Positions 44,226 through 53,573 are shown, counted from the stretch's first letter. The stretch: DNA of 64,000 nucleotides from Fidelibacterota bacterium (GCA_947472795.1 CANJBL010000009.1:1-64000), one strand, 5' to 3'. Made by a program: numbers and translations. The notes: generated by a model from the letters alone, not told the origin.

Positions 44226-44579
44226 CGTACGTTTCTCTACATCCCTAAGACCTCGCGCAGCAAGTCGCTGGTGACAGCACTGAAGCTGGTGCTAGCCGGC
44301 GAGACTTACCTGCCGCCGTCACTGCTTGATGGCGCGCCGATCATTGAGACATATGACAAGACGCCGCAGGCTGGTGAAGGCGGATTCTCCAAACTCAGTG
44401 CCCGCGAGGCCGAAGCCTTACGCTTGCTCATGGGCGGTAAAACCAACAAGGAAATCGCCATTGCGTTGAACCTGCAGGAAGTGACGGTGAAGGTTCACTT
44501 GCGCAGTGTCTATCGCAAGATCAAGGCTGCCAATCGCGCCGATGCGGTGCGCATCGCCATGCAGCAAGGCTGGCGTTAG
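44226..44579 (+). pseudogene. C-terminal fragment of a NarL/LuxR-type response regulator
   Basis: The sequence begins inside the receiver domain at FLYIPKTS (the conserved lysine near strand 5) and runs through the linker (ALKLVLAGETYLPPSLL) into an intact LuxR-type helix-turn-helix (LSAREAEALRLLMGGKTNKEIAIALNL, VTVKVHLRSVYRKI). The phospho-acceptor half of the receiver is gone. The frame stays open upstream only through antisense of neighbouring genes. It could still yield a DNA-binding fragment if transcribed, but no start site is convincing. The stop codon abuts a type A repeat. Confidence 0.75.
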
Positions 44580-44632
44580 AGCATTTTCCGGAAAAGCGGG
44601 GACCGGCTTTCCGTCAGAAAATGCGACCAAAT
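44579..44632. repeat. Dispersed palindromic repeat, type A, copy 2
   Basis: GCATTTT (44581-44587) and AAAATGC (44618-44624) are inverted around CCGGAAAAGC...GGCTTTCCG, followed by GACCAAATAAAA. A partial second copy, GAGCATTTCCGG, begins at 44638. It separates the response-regulator fragment from the stop of the convergent TPR-glycosyltransferase gene. Confidence 0.85.
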
Positions 44633-44658
44633 AAAAGAGCATTTCCGGTGCCCTGACC

Positions 44659-46101
44659 CTACAGGCGGCGAATGTCCGCCGCCACGCGCTTCAGAACATC
44701 GTCCCATTCACCCGCGCGCTGCTGGCGATAGAGTGTAGCACTCGTGTACCAAGGGCTGTCGCTGCGCGAGAGCAGCCAACGCCAGTCGGGATTGAAGGGC
44801 AGCAGTATCCAAATGGGTTTGCCCAAAGCTCCTGCCAAATGCGCGATGCTGGTATCGACGCTGATCACCACGTCCATCAGTGTGCAAAGCGCCGCGGTGT
44901 CCGAGAAATCCTTAACATCATCACCGACAAAGCGTATGCGGCCTGCGGTGAGCGCGGCCTTATCGCTATCGCGCACGTCCTTCTGCACGCTCACGGTGTC
45001 ATGGCTCGCCGGCAGATGCCGCAGCATTTGCGCCAGCGCGATGCTGCGGTCGTGGTCGCGCAGATGTTCGGCATTGCCGCTCCACGCAAGACCGATGCGC
45101 TTGTTTTTCGGCGCACCAAGCTTGTCGCGCCACATTGCGATCTTTGCGGGGTCTGCTTCAAGATATCCGCGTGCCGCCGGAATGGTATCGTGTGTGGTGG
45201 CGAACATGAACGGCAGGCTCGCCAGCGAACAATGAACATCAAAAGGCGGCAGCGCGTCACCCGCCGTGATGATCTCCGTCACGCCGTCCAGCGTCTTGAG
45301 CAGAGGCATCAGCGCGCGCTGCACCTTGAAAATCACCGTCGCGCCCAGGTCCCGCAAGCGTGGGATGTAGCGGCAAAACTGCAAGGTGTCGCCGTACCCC
45401 TGATCGGCATAGATCAGGATGCGTTTGCCCACGAGAGGCTCAGCGCCCGTCCATAGCGGCTGCACAAAGTTCGGCGGAGGCGCTTTCAGTCGCGTGCTCT
45501 TCAGCCGCCACTCGTGTTCGCGCCAGCCGCGGGCGTAGTCGCCTTGCTGCAACAAACAAAAGCTCATGTTCCACCGGGCATCGGCATGTTCCGGCCGCAA
45601 GGCGAGCACGCGCTCGTACCCCGCCAGGGCCTCGTGTCCACGGCCAAGATCTCCCAGCGTCGTGCTGCGGTTGAGCCAGGCCTCGACGAAATCGGCCTTG
45701 CGCGCGACGGCTTCGTCGAAACTTGCAAGCGCCGCGTCATGTTGTCCCAAGTCGCTCAGCAGCAGCCCGCGCTCGTTCCAACCATCAGGATTGTCAGGTT
45801 TCAGGGCTAGCGCCTGCTCATAGGCCGCCAAAGCTTCGCCGGGCCGCTTCAAGGCGTTCAGGGCTTTGGCATAATTCAGGTGAGCGCTCGCATTGCCGGC
45901 ATTCCGTGCGATAGCACTGGCCAGGAAGTTCGCCGCTTCTTCCGCCAAGCCCCGCCGCAGGGCGATCAACCCCCGCAAATGCAGGACGTCAAAATGCGCC
46001 GGGTCCCTTTCCAGCAGGGCGGCGCAGGCAGCCTGGGCGGCGTCCAGGTCTCCGGCCTGAAATAAGGCCAGGGCGTCCTTCAGGGTGCTTGCTACAGACA
46101 T
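44659..46101 (-). CDS. TPR protein fused to a GT9-like glycosyltransferase
   Basis: This 480-residue protein has about five TPR units in residues 1-200 (for example FDVLHLRGLIALRRGLAEEA and DGWNERGLLLSDLGQHDAAL) and a C-terminal glycosyltransferase family 9-like domain (about 225-480, with ILIYADQGYGDTLQFCRYIP and VISVDTSIAHLAGALGKPIW). GT9 enzymes include LPS heptosyltransferases. TPR-GT9 fusions are known and may glycosylate protein or lipid partners. It is divergent from the GT2-GtrA gene and likely shares a promoter region of about 30-95 bases with it. Confidence 0.82.
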   Translation of the reverse strand: MSVASTLKDALALFQAGDLDAAQAACAALLERDPAHFDVLHLRGLIALRRGLAEEAANFLASAIARNAGNASAHLNYAKALNALKRPGEALAAYEQALALKPDNPDGWNERGLLLSDLGQHDAALASFDEAVARKADFVEAWLNRSTTLGDLGRGHEALAGYERVLALRPEHADARWNMSFCLLQQGDYARGWREHEWRLKSTRLKAPPPNFVQPLWTGAEPLVGKRILIYADQGYGDTLQFCRYIPRLRDLGATVIFKVQRALMPLLKTLDGVTEIITAGDALPPFDVHCSLASLPFMFATTHDTIPAARGYLEADPAKIAMWRDKLGAPKNKRIGLAWSGNAEHLRDHDRSIALAQMLRHLPASHDTVSVQKDVRDSDKAALTAGRIRFVGDDVKDFSDTAALCTLMDVVISVDTSIAHLAGALGKPIWILLPFNPDWRWLLSRSDSPWYTSATLYRQQRAGEWDDVLKRVAADIRRL

Positions 46102-46130
46102 GAGGCAAGCCTACTGCACCTGGGCCCGCG

Positions 46131-47327
46131 TTGTCACAGCACCCGAGACCGGTTAGCATCCAGGCGTCCGGGGGGGCAAACATTGGGGACTGCCGCTTGG
46201 CGGAATCTTCACTTCATGCGCCTGCGCTGAGCGTTGCCGCGAGTGCAATCCCTCAGCTGTCGGTCATCGTGCCCACCTACAACGAGGCCGGCAACGTCCG
46301 CCCGCTTGTCGCCAAACTCGACGCCGTTCTTGGCGACATCTCCTGGGAAGTGATCTTTGTCGATGATAATTCGCCTGACCATACGGCAGGCGCTTTGCGT
46401 GCGCTCGCCGCCGAGGACCCGCGCGTGCGCTGCCTGCAACGCTTCGGACGGCGCGGGCTTTCCTCGGCGGTGATCGAAGGGATCGCCAGTTCCAGCGCGC
46501 CTGTCGTGGCTGTCATCGACGGCGATCTGCAACACGACGAGAGTCTGCTGGCCCGTATGCACGATGTTCTTATGCGTCACGATAATATCGATCTCGTCAT
46601 CGGGTCGCGCTACAGCAGCGGCGGCAGCATTGGCGAGTGGTCGGCGTCGCGCCACGCCATGAGCCGCTTGGCCACGCAGCTCAGCCGCCTCATCGTCAAG
46701 TTTGAACTCAACGATCCTATGAGCGGCTTCTTCATGGCGCGCCGTGACGCCTTTATCGCCGCAGCACCTTATCTCTCCGGCACCGGCTACAAGATCCTGC
46801 TCGATTTCCTGGCCTCGGCGCCGAAGCCTCTGCGTTATATTGAACTGCCTTACGAGTTCCGCCAGCGCCTGCACGGCGAGAGCAAGATCGACATGATGGT
46901 GCTGTTCGAGTACCTGCTGCTGCTTCTCGAGAAGACCATCGGGCGCTACGTGCCCACGCGCTTTGTGTTGTTCTGTCTCGTTGGCGGCAGCGGTGTGCTG
47001 GTGCATCTCGCCACGCTTCTGCCCATCCGCCTCTTGACCGATTTCGCCGGCGCCCAGGCCATCGCCGCCTTTGTCAGCATGACCAGCAACTTCCTTCTCA
47101 ACAATACCCTGACATACAGGGATTGCCGCTTGCGCGGCCGCAAGCTGCTCGCGGGGCTTATGTCTTTCTATGCCGTATGCAGCATCGGCTTTGTCTGCAA
47201 CGTCACCTTCGCCGAAATGCTGTACGAGCGCGGCTATGCCTGGTGGCTCGCGGGCACCGCCGGTGTCCTGATCGGCAGCGTCTGGAACTTTGGCGCCAGC
47301 TCCATCTTCACCTGGAAGCGCGCTTAG
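46131..47327 (+). CDS. GT2 polyprenyl-phosphate glycosyltransferase fused to GtrA
   Basis: This protein joins a dolichol-phosphate-mannose-synthase-like GT2 domain (about 42-270, with LSVIVPTYNEAGN, FVDDNSPDHT and VAVIDGDLQHD) to a C-terminal four-helix GtrA domain (about 280-395). It would load a sugar onto undecaprenyl phosphate and help flip it. The start is uncertain: TTG 46131 gives 398 residues, and TTG 46197 with GGGGAC upstream removes 22. The neighbouring GT39-type enzyme would use such a lipid-linked sugar. It ends seven bases before the convergent gene. Confidence 0.83.
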   Translation: MSQHPRPVSIQASGGANIGDCRLAESSLHAPALSVAASAIPQLSVIVPTYNEAGNVRPLVAKLDAVLGDISWEVIFVDDNSPDHTAGALRALAAEDPRVRCLQRFGRRGLSSAVIEGIASSSAPVVAVIDGDLQHDESLLARMHDVLMRHDNIDLVIGSRYSSGGSIGEWSASRHAMSRLATQLSRLIVKFELNDPMSGFFMARRDAFIAAAPYLSGTGYKILLDFLASAPKPLRYIELPYEFRQRLHGESKIDMMVLFEYLLLLLEKTIGRYVPTRFVLFCLVGGSGVLVHLATLLPIRLLTDFAGAQAIAAFVSMTSNFLLNNTLTYRDCRLRGRKLLAGLMSFYAVCSIGFVCNVTFAEMLYERGYAWWLAGTAGVLIGSVWNFGASSIFTWKRA

Positions 47328-47333
47328 GACTTT

Positions 47334-48875
47334 TTAGTCCCTGCGCAGATATACGTCGAACTGCTGGTGATAGCTGGGGAAGCTGCGCCCCAGCTGATAT
47401 CGCGACACGGCTTCTTCGACGATGGCGATGGCGCCCTCGTCGAATTCCGGCGGATAGGGCCGGCGCACCATCACCACCGGCGGCTTTGTCGCCAGCACGC
47501 GCGTCAGTTCCTCGTGAGCATCGACACCCAAGGCATGCGTCTCCGCCGCTTCCGCCAGATGATTGGGGAAGGTGTAGGGTGTCGGCGCTTTGCAGTCCGT
47601 CAGGTAATAGATGATGGGGAAATCGCTGAAGATGTACGGACATCCTCCCGCGAGGTTCTCCTTGATATAAGCCGCCATGGGATAGACCTGATCGGCGCCG
47701 CGCCGCGCCGTGGTCTGCACGCAGATCACAAAGGACGCGATCACCGGCAGCAGCAACACGGCTGCCATGGGCCCATCCTCGCCGAAGCGTGTGCGCAATC
47801 GCGCGAAGACTCCGTTGCCCGTTTCCAAGTGCCGCAAGCCTATGGCCGACAGGACCGCCAGAGGAATGCCCGTCGGCAGGAAGTAATGCAGGATAGGATT
47901 GCCCAGCATCAACGCGCCGATCACCGCGCCCACCAGCCACAGGCCGAGCGCCGTGACGACCCAGACCTTCACACCTTGGCGTTCACGTACGGCGCTCGTC
48001 ACCGTGACACCCGCCAAGGGCCAGAACACCGCGCCATAGATCAGCGCCGAGAGCACCGTCAGCAGATACATTCCCACCGAGAAGCGCCACAGTTTCTTGG
48101 CCAGGATGGACTGGAAGTTGGAGAAGAAGAAATCCTGCCAGTGGCCGGCGGCTGCGTACGCTGCCCCTGCAACACCCGTCGGCAGCAATCCGCACACCAT
48201 CATGACGATTGCCAAGGCAATGATCTGCGCTAGCGTCAATTTCTTTTGCGCGAACATGGCGGCAAGCCCCGCCAGCGAAAGCAGCGCGATCTCAAAGACG
48301 CAGATGTATTTGACCTGCAAGGCCACGCCAAACAACAACGCCGCCGCGACGAACGATGCAGCGATCTGTCGCGTCTCACCGATCACACATCGCAGGATCA
48401 GCAATCCGCCGGCGCCCATGATGAGGTTGTAATAGACCGGCGTCTGTCCCCCTGCGCCACTCCATAACATCAGGATGGCCACGTAGAACAACGTCGCGGT
48501 GAAGGCCACGTGCGGCGGCCCGAACATGGAAGCCATGCGATACACCAGCACGCAGGTCGCCAACACGAAGAGCAAGCTCACGATCTGGTAGCCCAGCACC
48601 GCGTCCTTGAAGAACAGCACGGCCGGCGCATAGAGCAGGAAGATGCCGACCGGTTTCCTGTCCCAGATGTCGACGTACGGCAGAAGGCCATGGTTGAACC
48701 ACTTGTCGGCCACCACGAGGTAGAACTGCTCGTCGATGTTGACGGCGGGGTTGCCGAAGTAGGGTAGGCGGAGCGCGATGACAAACAGCGCGATGGCCGC
48801 GAAGTCAACAAAACAGGGCCAATGCGCTTGTTTACCCAGCGCATCCTGTGGTGACAGGTTCGACGACAGCCCCAA
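47334..48875 (-). CDS. GT39/ArnT-like membrane glycosyltransferase
   Basis: This 513-residue protein has about 10-12 membrane helices and a first periplasmic loop with NIDEQFYLVVADKW, the acidic motif of GT-C enzymes that take sugars from polyprenyl phosphate. DRKPVGIFLLYA and a hydrophilic C-terminal domain (about 410-513) fit the ArnT/PMT-like family. The acceptor (lipid A, protein or polysaccharide) is not evident. It is convergent with the GT2-GtrA gene, which could make its donor. Confidence 0.8.
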   Translation of the reverse strand: MGLSSNLSPQDALGKQAHWPCFVDFAAIALFVIALRLPYFGNPAVNIDEQFYLVVADKWFNHGLLPYVDIWDRKPVGIFLLYAPAVLFFKDAVLGYQIVSLLFVLATCVLVYRMASMFGPPHVAFTATLFYVAILMLWSGAGGQTPVYYNLIMGAGGLLILRCVIGETRQIAASFVAAALLFGVALQVKYICVFEIALLSLAGLAAMFAQKKLTLAQIIALAIVMMVCGLLPTGVAGAAYAAAGHWQDFFFSNFQSILAKKLWRFSVGMYLLTVLSALIYGAVFWPLAGVTVTSAVRERQGVKVWVVTALGLWLVGAVIGALMLGNPILHYFLPTGIPLAVLSAIGLRHLETGNGVFARLRTRFGEDGPMAAVLLLPVIASFVICVQTTARRGADQVYPMAAYIKENLAGGCPYIFSDFPIIYYLTDCKAPTPYTFPNHLAEAAETHALGVDAHEELTRVLATKPPVVMVRRPYPPEFDEGAIAIVEEAVSRYQLGRSFPSYHQQFDVYLRRD

Positions 48876-48972
48876 AGCAGTGCCCCCGCAATAATCTCCC
48901 CCACCACCTCATTGTCATGAATCGGCCCCAGAGCCAATCATGAAGGTGCCAATCGGGAAGGCCGCCCCGTCG

Positions 48973-50220
48973 TTACGGCGAGGCGGTGGCCAATCCCGCC
49001 GTCGTGGGTTGGAACAGGCGGCCCTTCTCGGTGACCAGAACGCAGATCAGGCTCGCGGTCAAGCAGGCCAGGAAGCCCAGCACCAGAGGTTGAGCCGTGC
49101 CGTCAAAATGCTGGGCGATATAAAAGCCGATGAGCGCGCCGCCCAGCGTCGAGCAGAACCCCTGCACGGACGAGGCCGTGCCCGCCACATGGCCCAGGGG
49201 CTCCATGGTCATGGCGCTGAAGTTGGACGCCACCATGCCGAAGCAGAACATCAGACCCGACTGGATGACGGTGAAGGCGATCAAGTTCTCTTTGCCCAAA
49301 GCCACCGCGATAACGTGGACGAGGGCGCAGGCGATATAGCCGAGCAGGGCCGTGTGCGAGACCCGGCGTGTGCCCACGCGGCCAACGATGCGCGCGTTCA
49401 CCAGCGAGGCCACTGCCATGAAGCCCGCGATGATGGCGAAGTTGATGGTGAAGAACACCGGCTCGTTGAACACCTCCACGAAGATCTGCTGGGCGCAGGT
49501 GATAAACCCGAACAGGCTGCCGATGAGCATGGTGCTGGCCAGCATGTAGCCCACGGCGACGCGGTTCGTCAGCGTGACACCGAACGCGCGCAAGATTGCG
49601 CTGGGCGACAAGGGCAGGCGGTCCTCCGCGTGCAAAGTCTCCGGCAGGTTCAAGCCGATCCAGACGGCGACGATGGCGCCGAACACCGCCAGCGCGCCGA
49701 AGATCCAGCGCCAGGAGCCCACCAGCAGGATCAATTGGCCAATAGAAGGCGCGAGGATCGGTACCGACAGAAAGACAATGAAGGCCAGTGACATCACGCG
49801 CGCCATCTGCCGGCCCGAAAAGCGGTCGCGCACGATGGACACCACCAGCACGCGGCTCGCTGCCGCACCGATGCCTTGCAGCACGCGCGCGGTCAGCAGC
49901 ATCGGCAACGACGTTGCCAGCGCCGAACCGAAGCTGAAGATCACATAGAGAACCAGGGCCGTCAGCATCACCGGCTTGCGTCCGAACCTGTCCGCCAGCG
50001 TGCCGTAAAAAATCTGCGCGCCGCCGAAGCCCAACAGGTAAGCGGTGATGATCCACTGGCGGTCGTTCTCGGCGACGATGCCAAGGTCGTGCCCGATGAG
50101 CGCTAGCGCCGGCATCATGGAATCGATGGCCAGCGCGTTCACGGCCATGATCGCCGCCACCAGCGACACGAATTGCTTGAAGCCGATATCTTTCACGCCA
50201 ATATCTTTTACGAGAGTCAT
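48973..50220 (-). CDS. Bcr/CflA-type multidrug MFS transporter
   Basis: This 415-residue twelve-helix drug:H+ antiporter has IDSMMPALALIGHDLG in helix 1, the GTLADRFGRKPVML loop and the helix 5 motif APSIGQLILL. The first residues hold a perfect repeat of VKDIG, from a 15-base near-duplication (50182-50211), so the true start could be ATG 50220 or the GTG in the second copy. The exported compound is unknown. Confidence 0.84.
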   Translation of the reverse strand: MTLVKDIGVKDIGFKQFVSLVAAIMAVNALAIDSMMPALALIGHDLGIVAENDRQWIITAYLLGFGGAQIFYGTLADRFGRKPVMLTALVLYVIFSFGSALATSLPMLLTARVLQGIGAAASRVLVVSIVRDRFSGRQMARVMSLAFIVFLSVPILAPSIGQLILLVGSWRWIFGALAVFGAIVAVWIGLNLPETLHAEDRLPLSPSAILRAFGVTLTNRVAVGYMLASTMLIGSLFGFITCAQQIFVEVFNEPVFFTINFAIIAGFMAVASLVNARIVGRVGTRRVSHTALLGYIACALVHVIAVALGKENLIAFTVIQSGLMFCFGMVASNFSAMTMEPLGHVAGTASSVQGFCSTLGGALIGFYIAQHFDGTAQPLVLGFLACLTASLICVLVTEKGRLFQPTTAGLATASP

Positions 50221-50299
50221 GCGCCGACCGACAAAAATGGGGGCCTGCTCATATCACGGCGCAAAGCCCCTGTGCGTGGTGCGTTGGAGAAATTCAGGC

Positions 50300-50659
50300 T
50301 TAACCCGACACCAGCCGGATGGGCCGGTCAAAAACCACCAGCACGTCGGCCAGGGTATTACCCTGAGCCACGCGGTGATGACGACTGGTCACCATATAGG
50401 GCCGCTGGCGGTTGTTTTTGCCGCGGGTCTTACCGGGCGCCAGTTTCGAGATCACGAACAAAGGATGTTCGTGGCTGTGGCGGAAGATCATGAAGCGCGC
50501 CGCATCGGCGCCCATATGGATGGCATAGTCGCGCCATTCGCCGCGGGAGACCCGCGACGCGTAAAGGGCGAGCAGCAGGTTCAGCTCAGGCCGGTTGAAA
50601 TGCTGGTAAGGGGCTTTGCGCCGGTGGTCCGCGAGGCGAACGACGGCGGTCATGATCAT
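50300..50659 (-). CDS. DUF2794 family protein
   Basis: This 119-residue protein matches DUF2794 (PF10984), a small family found mainly in Alphaproteobacteria: FNRPELNLLLALYASRVSRGEWRDYAI, then FMIFRHSHEHPLFVISK and TLADVLVVF near the end. ATG 50659 and ATG 50653 are both in frame. It is a soluble cytoplasmic protein of unknown role. It lies alone between the MFS gene and a small lipoprotein gene. Confidence 0.78.
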   Translation of the reverse strand: MIMTAVVRLADHRRKAPYQHFNRPELNLLLALYASRVSRGEWRDYAIHMGADAARFMIFRHSHEHPLFVISKLAPGKTRGKNNRQRPYMVTSRHHRVAQGNTLADVLVVFDRPIRLVSG

Positions 50660-50796
50660 TAGCGGCTCAAAATTGCGGCATCACGACGCATGCCACTATC
50701 TTTTCAGACTGATCTCACCCGATCAAGACTGCTGCGAAGGGAAATTTCGCGGTTTTGCGCCAGTGACAGGCTGTTCAGCGCCGCGTCAGTGTCGCC

Positions 50797-51087
50797 TTAA
50801 TAACCTGAGGAGCCCTGGGCCTGGTTCTGGCGGTCCACGTCGGGCCGGTCGAAGCAGTTAGCGTCGGCAATGGTGGCATAACAATAGCGGCTCACATGCT
50901 CGGTCCCGCGCCCCGGCGGACGGGTGGAACAGGCGACATCCGCCACCGCGTTCTCCGCATTGCTGCATTGGAAGCCGAAGGCCTGGTTATAAACAGGGTC
51001 CGGATCGCCCGCGCAGCCGCTCAAGGTCACGCCCAGCAGCGTCAGCGCGGCATAACCCGCGATCTTTGCTTTTGCGTAACAGGACAT
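50797..51087 (-). CDS. Small lipoprotein, unknown
   Basis: This 96-residue protein starts MSCYAKAKIAG and has a lipobox TLSGC (Cys about residue 24). The mature part has four more cysteines (QCSNAEN, VACSTRP, RYCYATIADANCFD) and ends in a Gln/Gly/Ser stretch. GAGGT lies before the chosen ATG at 51087. The CYATIADANCFDRP pattern is seen in small alphaproteobacterial lipoproteins, but I know no function for it. The paired cysteines suggest disulfides in the periplasm. Confidence 0.65.
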   Translation of the reverse strand: MSCYAKAKIAGYAALTLLGVTLSGCAGDPDPVYNQAFGFQCSNAENAVADVACSTRPPGRGTEHVSRYCYATIADANCFDRPDVDRQNQAQGSSGY

Positions 51088-51298
51088 GACACCTCGCTGA
51101 ACCGTGCCCAAAACCGATGGGCAAAAGCCCATTTCGGGCCATGTTGCAGTCTCCCCGGGGCGGGTTAATAAACCCTAAATTCCCCCCTGGAACAGGGCCC
51201 CTTTGCATGGACTTGGGCCCCCCGGCCCATTATGTTCGGGCACGTTTTTTGGCCCGCTGGCCCATGGTCCAAGATCATGGCCCCAAGGTGGGTCTTCC

Positions 51299-51321
51299 TA
51301 GGCCTTAAGCCCCAAGGCCTA
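51299..51321. repeat. Perfect inverted repeat before the YfgM-like gene
   Basis: TAGGCCTT (51299-51306) and AAGGCCTA (51314-51321) form an eight-base stem with a seven-base loop, ending about ten bases before the gene start. It may be a leader hairpin or an operator. No T run follows. Confidence 0.5.
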
Positions 51322-51331
51322 AAGCATTCGA

Positions 51332-52201
51332 GTGATAGAGGATTCTCCGTTGAGCACCGCCAAAGACGTCCCCGCCGTTGCCGGCAAAGGCAAGAAGCCC
51401 AAGGACGACACCGACTACGAACTCGAAGGCTTCATGTCGGAGATCGAGACCGATCTGCGCGAGGACGAGCTCAAGAAAATCTGGACCAGGCACAGCGGCC
51501 TGATCATCGTTTTCGTCGCTGCCCTGCTTGTGGGCGTCGCTGGCTTCAAGTTCTACCAGCAGCGCGAGGCCGCCGCCCTTCAAGAGACAGCGCGCGGCTA
51601 CGAGCTTGCCATCCAGGCGCAACAAGCCGGCAAGACCGACGAAGCCATTACGCAGTTCACCGCCATCGGTAAAACGGGTGCGAAAGGCTACAGCGCGCTC
51701 GCGCGTCTCAACCAGGCTGCGCTTCTGCTTGGGAAGAACGACACCAAGGCCGCCGTCGCGGTCTATAAGTCCATCACCGCTGATGCGTCCGCCGATCCGG
51801 TGCTGCGCGATCTCGCCACGCTGCTGACCGCGCTGCACAGCTTGGACAGTGATGATCCGAAAGCTCTCGAAGCAACGTTGAAGCCGCTCACCGTTGAAGG
51901 CGGGGCTTTCAGCGCCTCAGCGCAGGAGTTGACGGCGCTGCTCGCCGCCCGCCAGGGCGATACCGCCCGCGCCGCCAAGATCCTCGAGACGCTCAATAGC
52001 GACGTCACCCTCTCGGCGGCCGTGCGTGAACGCGCCACCGATCTTGCCAAGTTCTACACCGGTGGCGGCACGTCGCCTGCGATCGTCGCACCTGCATCCG
52101 TTGCGCCGGCACCCGTCGCACCCGCTGCTGCTCCGCCCTCTGCTGTTCCGGCAGCACCTGCCGCGGCGGCCCCAGCGCCGGCTGCACCCGCCAACCGGTA
52201 A
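51332..52201 (+). CDS. YfgM-like membrane-anchored TPR protein
   Basis: This 289-residue protein has a cytoplasmic N-terminus (about 1-50), one membrane helix (about 54-72, LIIVFVAALLVGVAGF), a periplasmic TPR domain (about 80-245) and a Pro/Ala-rich tail. This is the layout of YfgM (TPR_21, PF09976), which works with PpiD at the Sec translocon. The start is either GTG 51332 or TTG 51350, the latter with AGAGGA at a better distance. It is followed 25 bases later by bamB and then der. The yfgM-bamB-der order is conserved in many Proteobacteria and supports the call. Confidence 0.82.
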   Translation: MIEDSPLSTAKDVPAVAGKGKKPKDDTDYELEGFMSEIETDLREDELKKIWTRHSGLIIVFVAALLVGVAGFKFYQQREAAALQETARGYELAIQAQQAGKTDEAITQFTAIGKTGAKGYSALARLNQAALLLGKNDTKAAVAVYKSITADASADPVLRDLATLLTALHSLDSDDPKALEATLKPLTVEGGAFSASAQELTALLAARQGDTARAAKILETLNSDVTLSAAVRERATDLAKFYTGGGTSPAIVAPASVAPAPVAPAAAPPSAVPAAPAAAAPAPAAPANR

Positions 52202-52226
52202 GCCCGCACCAGAAAGCCCAGCGTTC

Positions 52227-53573
52227 ATGATCCAGTTTCGCCGCCTTGTTCTTGTTCCCGTTCTCCTCGCCGCCGTCGTCGGGCTGTCCGGCTGCGACAC
52301 GCTGAGTGGCATCTTCTCCGGTGACGGCAACAAGCAGAAGCTGCCCGGCACGCGCATCTCGGTGCTGGCGCTCGAACGCGAACTGCGCCCCAATATCGAA
52401 GCCGCCGACACGCGCATCGCCCTGCCGCGCCCCGAGGACACCACCACGTGGCCCGGCGCTGGCGGTCTCTCGCACCACGCCATGCACCACCTCGTCATCA
52501 GCGCCGCGCCCAAGAAAGTCTGGACGGTGCGCGCCGGCGAAGGGTCCGATTTGCGCAACCGCGCTTTCGCCGAACCCATCATCGCGAACGGCCGCATCTA
52601 CACCATGGATTCCGAGGGCATTGTCATGGCCTTCGATTCCACGACCGGCAAGCGTCAATGGCGCGTGCGGACCGCGCCGCGTGTCGAGGAAGACAACGAC
52701 TTCCTCGGCGGGGCGCTGTGCATCGAAGGCAACCGTCTCTTTGTCACCACCGGTGCCGCCCAGGTCGTGGCGCTGGATGCAGCCAACGGCAAGGAAATCT
52801 GGCGCACGCCCGTGGAAACGCCCGTGCGCGCGGCACCCACCGTCAACTCGGGCCGCGTCTTCATTGTCACCATTGAAAATGAACTCCAGGCGCTCGCCGC
52901 CGACACGGGCCGCAAGCTCTGGTCCTACGCCGGCGCGTCCACCTCCACCATGTTGCTGGGCGGCGCCGCACCTGCCGTCGACGGCGGTGTCGTGGTCGCC
53001 ACCTTCTCCAGCGGTGAAATGGTCGCGCTGCGCTCCGATAACGGCACCATGCTCTGGAGCGAAACCGTCGTCGCCAGCCGCCGCACGGAAGCCGCCGCCA
53101 ATCTTCCCGACATTGCCGCCCGCGCCGTCATCGACCGTGGCCGCGTCTATGCTGTCGGCCAGTCGGGCGCGCTTGCCGCCATCGACTTGCGCACCGGACG
53201 GCGTTTGTGGGACGTGCCGCTCGCCGGCATTTACGAGCCCTGGGTCGCCGGCGATTTCATCTTCGCCATCAGTGTGGACTCTGAAGCCATCTGCATCGAT
53301 GCCCGTTCGGGCCGCATCCTCTGGGTGACGCAGCTGCCGCGCTTCGAGAACGAGAAGGCCCGCAAGAACCGCATCGTCTGGGCCGGCCCTGCGCTCGCCA
53401 GCGACCGCCTCATCCTCGTCAGCTCCGACGACAAGGCCCTCGCGGTCTCGCCCTATTCCGGTGCCGTGCTCGGCACCATGGACTTGCGCACCTCCAGCAC
53501 GCTGCCGCCGGTCTTCGCCAATTCCACCATGTACCTGCTGGATGACGACGGCGACCTTTCGGCTTATCGTTAG
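52227..53573 (+). CDS. bamB: Outer-membrane assembly lipoprotein BamB
   Basis: This 448-residue lipoprotein has a lipobox LSGC (Cys about residue 23) followed by PQQ-type beta-propeller repeats, each with a GxxxA(L/F)DxxTGKxxW pattern (for example GIVMAFDSTTGKRQW, QVVALDAANGKEIW, ALAADTGRKLW and LAAIDLRTGRRLW). BamB scaffolds BamA during outer-membrane protein insertion. It lies in the conserved order YfgM-BamB-Der. The ATG at 52227 starts the lipoprotein signal; the longer frame upstream overlaps the previous gene. The stop codon runs directly into a type A repeat. Confidence 0.9.
   Translation: MIQFRRLVLVPVLLAAVVGLSGCDTLSGIFSGDGNKQKLPGTRISVLALERELRPNIEAADTRIALPRPEDTTTWPGAGGLSHHAMHHLVISAAPKKVWTVRAGEGSDLRNRAFAEPIIANGRIYTMDSEGIVMAFDSTTGKRQWRVRTAPRVEEDNDFLGGALCIEGNRLFVTTGAAQVVALDAANGKEIWRTPVETPVRAAPTVNSGRVFIVTIENELQALAADTGRKLWSYAGASTSTMLLGGAAPAVDGGVVVATFSSGEMVALRSDNGTMLWSETVVASRRTEAAANLPDIAARAVIDRGRVYAVGQSGALAAIDLRTGRRLWDVPLAGIYEPWVAGDFIFAISVDSEAICIDARSGRILWVTQLPRFENEKARKNRIVWAGPALASDRLILVSSDDKALAVSPYSGAVLGTMDLRTSSTLPPVFANSTMYLLDDDGDLSAYR

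Noticed and set aside
43740-44579. A 279-codon plus-strand frame ending in a LuxR helix-turn-helix
   Set aside because: Only the last 118 or so codons look like a response regulator. The upstream part is antisense to the patatin and TonB receptor sequence, so this is a fragment rather than a fused gene.
46131-46197. Upstream residues of the GT2-GtrA protein as a signal peptide
   Set aside because: The segment lacks a hydrophobic core and the GT2 domain is cytoplasmic. It may not be translated if TTG 46197 is the start.
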